NCBI GenBank assembly: GCA_021828085.1
Contig: JAKATE010000135.1
Location: forward strand, 1-5,141
Reading direction: 5' to 3'
Source: Thermoplasmata archaeon
GTDB taxonomy: Archaea > Thermoplasmatota > Thermoplasmata > Lutacidiplasmatales > UBA184
Length of the DNA: 5,141 nt
Under the pieces are notes generated by a model, which saw only the letters and a program-made list of their open reading frames with translations, had not been told where the DNA came from and did not search any database. A program made the position numbers and the translations under genes. Within the stretch, counting starts at the first letter, position 1, and each line of letters begins with the position of its first letter. This document shows, one piece after another, positions 1-4,063 of this stretch.

Positions 1-750
1 GATCTGGAGGCTTCCACCCACTTCCACCTTCTTGGCCACTAGGCGCCGGACATCGAGGACACCCCCGACCTCGAGCGAGCCCGTCTCGAGGGTGCCGGAG
101 ACGCGCACGATGCCCCCGGCTTCGAGGCTGTCCGAGAGAGTGAGGTCCCCGGTGGTCTCCAGCATGCCCCCGACCTCCACCGACGCCCCCCGGTTGGGCC
201 CCCCCAGGAGGATCTTGCCTCCGGCCTCCAGGTGGGTGAAGTCGCACCTCTCCCGGACGCGGATGATCCCCCCGACCTCGATGCGGCCGGAGAGCTCGGC
301 CGAGCCCAGGTCGGCCTTCCCTCCGACGTCGAGGTCCCGGGCTCGGAGGAGCCCGCGGACGACCAGCGAGCCTCCCACCTCGAGGGAGGCGGTGAGCTCG
401 GCGTTTCCCGCCACTTCGAGCGCTCCGCCGCATTCGGCGGACTCGGTGCGGAGCGACCCGCCGACTCGAGCCTCCCTCCCCACCTCGAGCCTACGGCAAC
501 TCAGGTCACCAGAGACCCGGACCTCGCCCCGCGGGGCCGAGACGGCCTCCCGCACCTGCAGAGCTCCCTGGACGTCGAGGGTTCCCCGTCCGGGCATCGA
601 CAGGGAGGCGCAGGACAGGTTGCCCTGCACTTGGGCATCCCTCTCCAAGAAGACAGACCCCTCGACCTCGATGCCCGCCGGCCCTTCCGCAATGAGCGTC
701 TCTCCCGGCGGGACGCGCAGGTCCCCGGTCACTTTTCCCATCTTCCCCAT
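1..750 (-). CDS. Bactofilin-like polymer-forming beta-solenoid protein (5' part, runs off left edge)
   Basis: The minus strand is open from an ATG at 750-748 to base 1 (250 codons, no stop), so the C-terminus lies outside the window. The product is built of a short repeat of the form [LIV]-[ED]-[VA]-G-G followed by about 12 residues. Repeat starts fall at residues 88, 105, 123, 140, 157, 174, 191, 209, 226 and 242, so the spacing is 16-18 and mostly 17. Looser copies occur earlier (for example near residues 27 and 58). A 17-18 residue Gly/Val-rich coil is what bactofilins and related polymer-forming proteins use to make a right-handed beta-helix that self-assembles into filaments. No signal peptide or membrane segment is visible at the N-terminus, so a cytosolic location is likely. 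The ATG is chosen because GGAGAGG (761-755) lies just upstream at normal spacing. The frame stays open further upstream, and a GTG at 777 is the only visible alternative start. The family call is from repeat pattern only; another beta-solenoid family is possible. Confidence 0.8.
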   Translation of the reverse strand, partial: MGKMGKVTGDLRVPPGETLIAEGPAGIEVEGSVFLERDAQVQGNLSCASLSMPGRGTLDVQGALQVREAVSAPRGEVRVSGDLSCRRLEVGREARVGGSLRTESAECGGALEVAGNAELTASLEVGGSLVVRGLLRARDLDVGGKADLGSAELSGRIEVGGIIRVRERCDFTHLEAGGKILLGGPNRGASVEVGGMLETTGDLTLSDSLEAGGIVRVSGTLETGSLEVGGVLDVRRLVAKKVEVGGSLQI

Positions 751-794
751 GGTGCCTCTCCGATCCCGGTCTCCCACGAGAGAGAGGTCCTGGG

Positions 795-802
795 GGTTAT
801 TC
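795..802 (-). promoter_or_regulatory. Weak TATA-like element upstream of the solenoid gene
   Basis: The minus strand reads GAATAACC here, the only AT-rich octamer within 150 bp upstream of the ATG at 750. If it acts as an archaeal TATA box, transcription would start near 773, leaving a leader of about 22 nt that contains the GGAGAGG ribosome-binding site. It departs clearly from the TATA consensus, so the assignment is weak. Confidence 0.22.
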
Positions 803-821
803 TCCCCTGCGCAGCCGCCGT

Positions 822-838
822 GCTCACCGGAAGTGAGC
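822..838. repeat. 6-bp inverted repeat with 5-base spacer (GCTCAC/GTGAGC)
   Basis: GCTCAC at 822-827 and GTGAGC at 833-838 are perfectly complementary across the spacer CGGAA. The repeat lies about 20 bp upstream of the weak TATA-like element of the solenoid gene, where a regulator could bind. Arms of this length can occur by chance in GC-rich DNA. Confidence 0.3.
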
Positions 839-975
839 TTTGGGGGTGCGTCCGCTAGTAGCCCCCCCCGGGGTTGTGCGCTGCGTTCACGTCGTGGCGG
901 GGGGCGACCGGTCCTTCGGCAGGCCCGGCTCCGCTCCCTCGCACGGGGCGGAACCGGAAGGAAGGAGGCACGAGG

Positions 976-1203
976 ATGAGCGGAGTCTACTGGGAGACGG
1001 AAGCGGGAACGCGTGCGCCGCGGGCGAAGGGGGGGTTAGAGAGCTTCCGGCTGGAGGAGACCCCTCACGAGGGGCTGGGCTGGCTGCTGGGCAGCCTCCG
1101 GCCCCGCGGAGCAGTCGGCTCCGAAGGGGAGCCTGCCCGCCCGGCTTGGGTGGGGCGGCTCCGGCTGGGGATGGATCGGACTGGGTCGGGGCCGGTCCCG
1201 TAG
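976..1203 (+). CDS. Possible small protein of 75 residues, unknown function
   Basis: An ATG at 976 is preceded by GGAGG at 964-968 with a 7-nt spacer, an excellent Shine-Dalgarno arrangement, and the frame runs 75 codons to a TAG at 1201-1203. Third codon positions are clearly GC-rich, as in the confident genes. The start of the protein (MSGVYWETEAG) is less repetitive than the other shadow frames in this stretch. There is no signal peptide, membrane span or recognised motif, and no TATA box is seen upstream. It sits alone, in the orientation of vapBC but 152 bp before it. It may be a genuine small lineage-specific gene or a chance frame; the ribosome-binding site is the main support. Confidence 0.35.
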   Translation: MSGVYWETEAGTRAPRAKGGLESFRLEETPHEGLGWLLGSLRPRGAVGSEGEPARPAWVGRLRLGMDRTGSGPVP

Positions 1204-1300
1204 CCCCCGGGACTGCGCCGGCGCTCCCCTCTCACGGCCCGTTCCTTGCGGCGCCGAAGGCCGGCGGACCCCTTCCCTCGAGCGACCCTGCAGGAAGGTC

Positions 1301-1324
1301 GTCCACCGCGTCACGCCCGTGGAC
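1301..1324. repeat. 6-bp inverted repeat directly upstream of the vapB TATA box
   Basis: GTCCAC at 1301-1306 and GTGGAC at 1319-1324 are perfect complements separated by 12 bp. The right arm ends two bases before the TATATATG element, where the archaeal BRE would lie, so a bound repressor could block TFB/TBP. It is a candidate half of the vapBC autoregulatory region, unproven. Confidence 0.3.
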
Positions 1325-1326
1325 GC

Positions 1327-1334
1327 TATATATG
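1327..1334 (+). promoter_or_regulatory. TATA box of the vapBC operon, probably leaderless transcript
   Basis: TATATATG sits in an AT-rich island inside very GC-rich DNA. Its centre is about 26 bp upstream of the ATG at 1356, the usual archaeal distance from TATA centre to transcription start. This places the start at or next to the A of the ATG. There is no Shine-Dalgarno sequence before that ATG, which fits a leaderless mRNA. This is one of the better arguments in the window for an archaeal host. Confidence 0.6.
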
Positions 1335-1336
1335 TA

Positions 1337-1348
1337 GATATGAATATC
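1337..1348. promoter_or_regulatory. Candidate vapBC operator (GATAT-2-ATATC)
   Basis: GATAT at 1337-1341 and ATATC at 1344-1348 form a perfect inverted repeat with a 2-bp spacer, located between the TATA box and the vapB start. Type II antitoxins, alone or with their toxin, commonly repress their own promoter by binding palindromes in this position. The AT-rich setting makes short palindromes likelier by chance. A further 10-bp palindrome, GATCATGATC at 1370-1379, lies just inside vapB. Confidence 0.4.
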
Positions 1349-1355
1349 AATATAG

Positions 1356-1544
1356 ATGACGTCGCGGCCGATCATGATCCGGAGGGTGGTCTACGAGGCC
1401 CTGGAGAAGGAGAAGCGGCCCGGGGAGAGCTTCTCCCGGGTCCTCGAGAGGCTGCTCGCCCGCGGCGAGGGGATCGCCTCGCTCCAAGGGGCCTGGCGGG
1501 GGCGGCGGTCCCGGCGAACCCGGACCCGGGGGGAACGCCTTTGA
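1356..1544 (+). CDS. vapB: VapB-type antitoxin (DUF217-like)
   Basis: This 62-residue basic protein resembles the short VapB antitoxins that accompany PIN toxins in archaea and some bacteria. An N-terminal strand (about residues 3-8) is followed by the hallmark VYEALEKEKRPGESFS segment (about residues 12-27) and a helix with VLERLL and GEG (about 29-39). The family pattern is VYE-x-L-x(3)-KRPGESFSDVI-x-RLL. The N-terminal part probably binds DNA as a dimer, and the C-terminal tail, here very Arg-rich, would wrap the toxin. The ATG at 1356 is preferred over an internal ATG at 1374 because the shorter form would lose the N-terminal strand, and because the TATA box fits a leaderless start at 1356. 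The stop TGA (1542-1544) overlaps the TTG start of the toxin. The protein is slightly shorter than usual for the family. Confidence 0.8.
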   Translation: MTSRPIMIRRVVYEALEKEKRPGESFSRVLERLLARGEGIASLQGAWRGRRSRRTRTRGERL

Positions 1545-1969
1545 GATGCCTCGACACGCCGTTGCTCCTCGACCTCCTCCTCGACCGCCCGGGGGTCGGG
1601 ACCTGGCTTCCCGGGCTCCAGGACGGCCAGGAGCTTTGCACGACGGAGGTCAACCTCTACGAGCTCGCCCTCCGCTCGGAGCGGCTGGGGATCCCTCGAA
1701 GGGCTCGGGAAGCCATCGCCAGGCCCCTGCGCCGGGAGCTCACCGTCCTCGGGCTGACCCGGGAGTCCATTGAGCTCGCGGAGGGCTTTCACCGAGGTCC
1801 AGGGTGGTCACGGGGGTCCACCGCCGAGGAGAGGCTCCTGGTCCCGTTGATCCTCGGTGGAGCCCTCTCCCAGGGTGCCCGCGAGCTCTGGACGAGCCCA
1901 GGACGTTGGACCCCGAAGGTCGTGAAGGGGCTCAAGGTCCACCGGGTAGGACGGACACCCCCTGGTTGA
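1541..1969 (+). CDS. vapC: VapC-type PIN-domain toxin (probable ribonuclease)
   Basis: The 142-residue product begins LRCLDTPLLLDLLLDRPG, matching the PIN-domain start pattern CLDTSVLIDLL, with the first metal-binding Asp at residue 5. The segment TTEVNLYEL gives the conserved Glu at 41. The region AEERLLVPLILGGALSQGA (95-113) aligns with the usual DxLIAAxAL segment, but the acidic residue is Glu97 rather than Asp. The following T-S/R-D/N motif appears as WTSP (117-120), without an acidic residue. The family cuts RNA (often tRNA or rRNA) and is neutralised by the antitoxin encoded just upstream. The TTG at 1541-1543 is chosen because it shares bases with the vapB stop (TTGA), giving translational coupling, and places the PIN motif at the N-terminus. 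The same frame is open further upstream to 1319, which could lead to a wrongly extended annotation. The unusual acidic site raises the chance of weakened activity. Confidence 0.75.
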   Translation: MRCLDTPLLLDLLLDRPGVGTWLPGLQDGQELCTTEVNLYELALRSERLGIPRRAREAIARPLRRELTVLGLTRESIELAEGFHRGPGWSRGSTAEERLLVPLILGGALSQGARELWTSPGRWTPKVVKGLKVHRVGRTPPG

Positions 1970-1982
1970 CCGCCCCCCTCAG

Positions 1983-2003
1983 GACAAACAGGACGAGTTT
2001 GTC
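1983..2003 (+). terminator. Candidate stem-loop terminator after vapC
   Basis: GACAAAC (1983-1989) and GTTTGTC (1997-2003) form a perfect 7-bp stem with a 7-nt loop, 13 nt after the vapC stop codon. The next bases are moderately T-rich (TGTCATATTATC). A strong U-run is missing, so this may instead be a 3' processing or binding site. Confidence 0.35.
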
Positions 2004-2014
2004 TGTCATATTAT

Positions 2015-2038
2015 CTTAGTTAGCACATACTCGTTACT
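2015..2038. repeat. AT-rich repeat box, copy 1 (CTTAGT-11-CGTTACT)
   Basis: CTTAGT at 2015-2020 and CGTTACT at 2032-2038 recur with exactly the same spacing at 2317-2340; 16 of 24 positions agree between the two copies. A further inverted CTTAGTAA (read TTACTAAG, 2047-2054) lies 9 bp to the right. Confidence 0.35.
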
Positions 2039-2082
2039 ATGGTGTCTTACTAAGGGATTACCCCTCCTCCTCCCCGTAAGGG

Positions 2083-2110
2083 ATGCCGTATAACAGGGGT
2101 TATACGGCAT
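2083..2110. repeat. 12-bp perfect inverted repeat with 4-bp spacer
   Basis: ATGCCGTATAAC (2083-2094) and GTTATACGGCAT (2099-2110) are exact complements around the spacer AGGG. Pairing continues outwards as GGG (2080-2082) with CCC (2112-2114) if one unpaired T (2111) is allowed. Both arms carry a TATA-like GTATAA core on opposite strands. It could be a regulator-binding site, a stem-loop in a transcript, or the end of a small mobile element. Confidence 0.7.
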
Positions 2111-2155
2111 TCCCTCGAGACCCGGGGGCCGGCTCCTCGGGAGGGGAGGACGTCC

Positions 2156-2176
2156 CCCGTCCAGTTCCCTGACGGG
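2156..2176. repeat. 6-bp stem-loop (CCCGTC/GACGGG)
   Basis: CCCGTC (2156-2161) and GACGGG (2171-2176) are perfect complements around a 9-nt loop. Taken with the neighbouring hairpins at 2201-2224, this suggests that a transcript of this part would be structured. Chance is a real alternative at this GC content. Confidence 0.3.
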
Positions 2177-2198
2177 AGATCGCAAAAGGGGGGTCGTG

Positions 2199-2226
2199 GA
2201 CGCTCCGGAAAGAGCGAGACGCTCCG
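2199..2226. repeat. 9-bp direct repeat with mutually exclusive hairpins
   Basis: GACGCTCCG occurs at 2199-2207 and again at 2218-2226, 19 bp apart start to start. The GAGCG between them (2212-2216) can pair with CGCTC on its left (2201-2205, 6-nt loop) or on its right (2220-2224, 3-nt loop), so two alternative hairpins compete for the same bases. Confidence 0.4.
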
Positions 2227-2276
2227 AAGTAGGGGGTCGGACCGTAAAGGGCCCCAGAACGTGCCATTCTCTCTTC

Positions 2277-2292
2277 ACCTCTGGCCAGAGGT
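2277..2292. repeat. 16-bp perfect palindrome
   Basis: ACCTCTGGCCAGAGGT reads identically on both strands with no spacer. Spacerless palindromes this long are typical of dimeric DNA-binding protein sites and make poor RNA hairpins. It lies 25 bp to the left of the second AT-rich repeat box (2317-2340). Confidence 0.7.
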
Positions 2293-2316
2293 CGTGGATT
2301 TGGGAGAAATGCCTTT

Positions 2317-2340
2317 CTTAGTAATGTTAGATACGTTACT
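2317..2340. repeat. AT-rich repeat box, copy 2, also an inverted repeat
   Basis: CTTAGT (2317-2322) and CGTTACT (2334-2340) repeat the spacing of the box at 2015-2038. This copy can also fold: bases 2320-2327 pair with 2333-2340 as an 8-bp stem (AGTAATGT/ACGTTACT, one G-T pair) with a 5-nt loop. Confidence 0.4.
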
Positions 2341-2710
2341 TTAGTTTACCTGGAAACATTTCAGCGAATCCCTCTCCCAGTTTCGGCCGACCCTGAATTT
2401 CCCGGTGGGGTCCCTGCCTTCCAGGAGCCCTGCGCGACGACCGCCACTGCCAATTAGTTCACGACTAAATAGTTAACTCAGATATTATTTACAAAAATAT
2501 GATATATGCCTTAACTGAAAACGTCGCTCCTTCCCCTCCCCGGGAGCTCTGTGGCCGGGTCCACCCAGGAGGTTCCGGTCCGGCCGAGCGGGGGCCACCG
2601 AGAGCCGGGGCCTCCTCCACCTCCCGAGGCGGAGCGAGCCCCAATCGACCAGCGCACCGGGAATCGGCGAGTTGCGGGCCCGCCTCGGCCTTCGACCGCC
2701 CGGCCCGCGG

Positions 2711-3919
2711 TCAGGCGGGGCCCAGGCCCCGCTGTCGCAGGGCCTCCGAGAGGAGCGCGGCGCTGACCCGGGCGTCATGAGAGCGCATCGCCCGCTCCCG
2801 CCCCGCTCGGCCCATCCTCTCGCGGAGAGCTGCATCCCCGGCCATCCGTAGGATCGCTCCGGCCCACTCCTCGGGGAGGTCCGGTGGCAGAAGAGAGCCC
2901 GTCACCCCGTCGTCCACGACCTCCGGGATGCTCCCGGTCCGGGAGGCGAGCACCGGCACCCCCGCCGCCATCGCCTCAACCACCGTCTGGGGGAGCTGCT
3001 CCCGCCACTGGGGCGTGGGGATGGAGGGCATCACGAAGAGGTCCGCGCCCCAGAGAAAACGGCGCTGCACCTCGCCGTGGGGGACTCTCCCGTGGAGACG
3101 CACCCGGGAAGAGACCCCCAATCGGCGGGCAAGGGTCTCGGCCCGGCTGCGCTCCGGCCCGTCGCCGACCAGTTCCAGACGGACGGAGGGGTCCATCCCG
3201 GGCATCGCCTCGAGGAGAGTGAAGATCCCCTTGCCGTAGACGAGCCGACCGACGAAGACGACCACGCAGTCTCCCTCCTTCGCGCCCAGCCCCTCCCGCG
3301 CCCTCCGCCTCTCCTCCGGGGTTGGGGGGCGATGGCGCTCCAGGTCGAGCCCACAGTAGATCTGCACCCTGCGCTCCGCGGCGACGCCCTCGCGGGCCAG
3401 CGCCCAGTCCGCCATCTTCGAGAAGGGTAGGAAGAGGCGCGCCTTGTCGAGGACCGCTTGGTAGTGCTCCGCCAGCGGGCGGTGGAACGGCCAGTTGAAC
3501 GGGATATTGTCCCAGCACTGGACCACGACGGGGATTTCCGGCCGGTGAGCCACCGCCTGGTAGCTCGTCGGATGGCCCAGATCGACCGGGCAGAGGACCG
3601 CGGATCCCCGGACGGCCCGGTCGAACCCCCGGAGGTACTCGGCGAGGTAACGGTAGGGGGAGACCTGTCCCACCAGGAAGCCGATGGCCAGGTTCTGGGA
3701 AAGCCTCCCTCCCACCGCTGGGGTGGCAAGCCGGCGGACCGGCATCCCCACCTCCTCGTCCCGATAGGCGGTCCGCCGGGCTCCGAGCAGTTCGGGGGCG
3801 AACCCGTGATCGGCCAGCTGGGAGTAGACGGTCAGTTCGGGAAGGTTCGCCTGGTAGGTCCCCCGGATGACCGTGAACCGGGGGCGTGCGACCGCTCCTG
3901 CTGATCCAGCCCCCCGCAT
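2711..3919 (-). CDS. GT4-type glycosyltransferase (GT-B fold)
   Basis: This 402-residue protein has the length and two-domain layout of family GT4 retaining glycosyltransferases. An N-terminal acceptor domain covers about residues 14-195, with no signal peptide or membrane helix. The C-terminal nucleotide-sugar domain begins at VVFVGRLVYGKG (220-231), whose Arg225 and Lys230 match the family's donor phosphate-binding residues. It continues through LVGDGPE (250-256) and VRLHGRVPHGEV (273-284). The EX7E motif is Glu307 and Glu315 in EQLPQTVVEAMAAGVPVLAS, followed by GSIPEVVDDGVTG (329-341). The protein would transfer a sugar from a nucleotide sugar to an unknown acceptor at the cytosolic face, as in surface glycan, glycolipid or N-glycan assembly. 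The only nearby start is the ATG at 3919, without a clear Shine-Dalgarno. A weak TATA-like CATAAGAG lies about 28 bp upstream, so it may be leaderless, or it may be read through from the SDR gene 144 bp upstream. Confidence 0.88.
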   Translation of the reverse strand: MRGAGSAGAVARPRFTVIRGTYQANLPELTVYSQLADHGFAPELLGARRTAYRDEEVGMPVRRLATPAVGGRLSQNLAIGFLVGQVSPYRYLAEYLRGFDRAVRGSAVLCPVDLGHPTSYQAVAHRPEIPVVVQCWDNIPFNWPFHRPLAEHYQAVLDKARLFLPFSKMADWALAREGVAAERRVQIYCGLDLERHRPPTPEERRRAREGLGAKEGDCVVVFVGRLVYGKGIFTLLEAMPGMDPSVRLELVGDGPERSRAETLARRLGVSSRVRLHGRVPHGEVQRRFLWGADLFVMPSIPTPQWREQLPQTVVEAMAAGVPVLASRTGSIPEVVDDGVTGSLLPPDLPEEWAGAILRMAGDAALRERMGRAGRERAMRSHDARVSAALLSEALRQRGLGPA

Positions 3920-4063
3920 TTTGACGGGGGAAACCCCGCTTCCTCTTATGCTCGCGCCAGCGAGGCCCCTCGGTCGATCCCCCTCGCGGAGCCGAGCAGC
4001 CCCCCCGCGTCGGAGGGGACCGGCACGAACGTCCCCCGCCGATCTCCTGGAGCTTCCAGAAGG
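3920..4063. other. Spacer between SDR and glycosyltransferase genes
   Basis: This 144-bp GC-rich gap separates two minus-strand genes. It contains only the weak TATA-like CATAAGAG (about 3944-3951, minus strand) and the small hairpin at 3925-3938. The gap is too long for translational coupling, so the glycosyltransferase may have its own promoter or share a transcript with the SDR. Confidence 0.4.
3925..3938. repeat. Small hairpin just before the glycosyltransferase start
   Basis: CGGGG (3925-3929) and CCCCG (3934-3938) are perfect complements around four bases (GAAA on the plus strand, TTTC on the minus strand). If the transcript starts far enough upstream, this stem would end 5 nt before the ATG at 3919 and could limit ribosome access. 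It could also mark the end of read-through from the SDR gene. Confidence 0.3.

Larger units (their letters stand above)
751..1355. other. Intergenic stretch between the divergent solenoid and vapBC genes
   Basis: This 605-bp stretch separates a minus-strand gene starting at 750 from the plus-strand vapB gene starting at 1356. It holds the weak promoter and inverted repeat near 795-838, a possible small gene at 976-1203, and the vapB promoter with flanking inverted repeats from about 1301 to 1348. Between 1204 and 1300 nothing is recognisable. Several long open frames on both strands here are low-complexity Gly/Arg/Pro/Ala translations typical of GC-rich non-coding DNA. Confidence 0.6.
1970..2710. 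other. Long gap between convergent vapC and glycosyltransferase genes
   Basis: This 741-bp stretch lies between two genes that point towards each other, so no protein-gene promoter is needed here, yet it contains three AT-rich islands (about 2004-2055, 2310-2365 and 2450-2520) in GC-rich surroundings. It holds a 12+12 inverted repeat, a 16-bp palindrome, paired CTTAGT/CGTTACT boxes, a duplicated GACGCTCCG and several hairpins. No frame has a convincing ribosome-binding site or protein-like composition. A GTG-started 90-codon minus-strand frame (2278-2006) has AT-rich late codons unlike the genes. From about 2525 to 2710 only GC-rich DNA without recognisable signals is seen. A non-coding RNA locus, a regulatory region or a decayed mobile element would each fit. 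Confidence 0.55.

Noticed and set aside
32..979. A 315-codon plus-strand open frame rich in Ser, Arg, Pro and Thr
   Set aside because: It lies antisense to the solenoid gene, and its periodic composition is the mirror of that gene's repeats. Most of it is explained by GAG/GTC/CTC-rich codons on the other strand, and the tail runs into non-coding DNA.
2006..2278. A 90-codon minus-strand frame beginning with GTG in the convergent gap
   Set aside because: It has no properly spaced ribosome-binding site and no recognisable motif. Its last third uses AT-rich codons unlike all confident genes here, and it runs straight through the 12+12 inverted repeat.
2346..2361. CCTGGAAACA resembling part of an archaeal origin recognition box, next to AT-rich DNA
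   Set aside because: Only one partial match is present, the G-rich flank of origin boxes is missing, and no cdc6/orc1 gene is in view. A replication origin is not supported.
1970..2710. Possible tRNA, SRP RNA or RNase P RNA in the long gap
   Set aside because: No T-loop consensus, SRP helix 8 core or RNase P conserved core could be found on either strand by eye.
2499..2780. Plus-strand frame starting after a TATA-like AT-rich run
   Set aside because: The translation is Pro/Arg/Gly/Ala low complexity, has no ribosome-binding site, and overlaps the 3' end of the glycosyltransferase gene in antisense.
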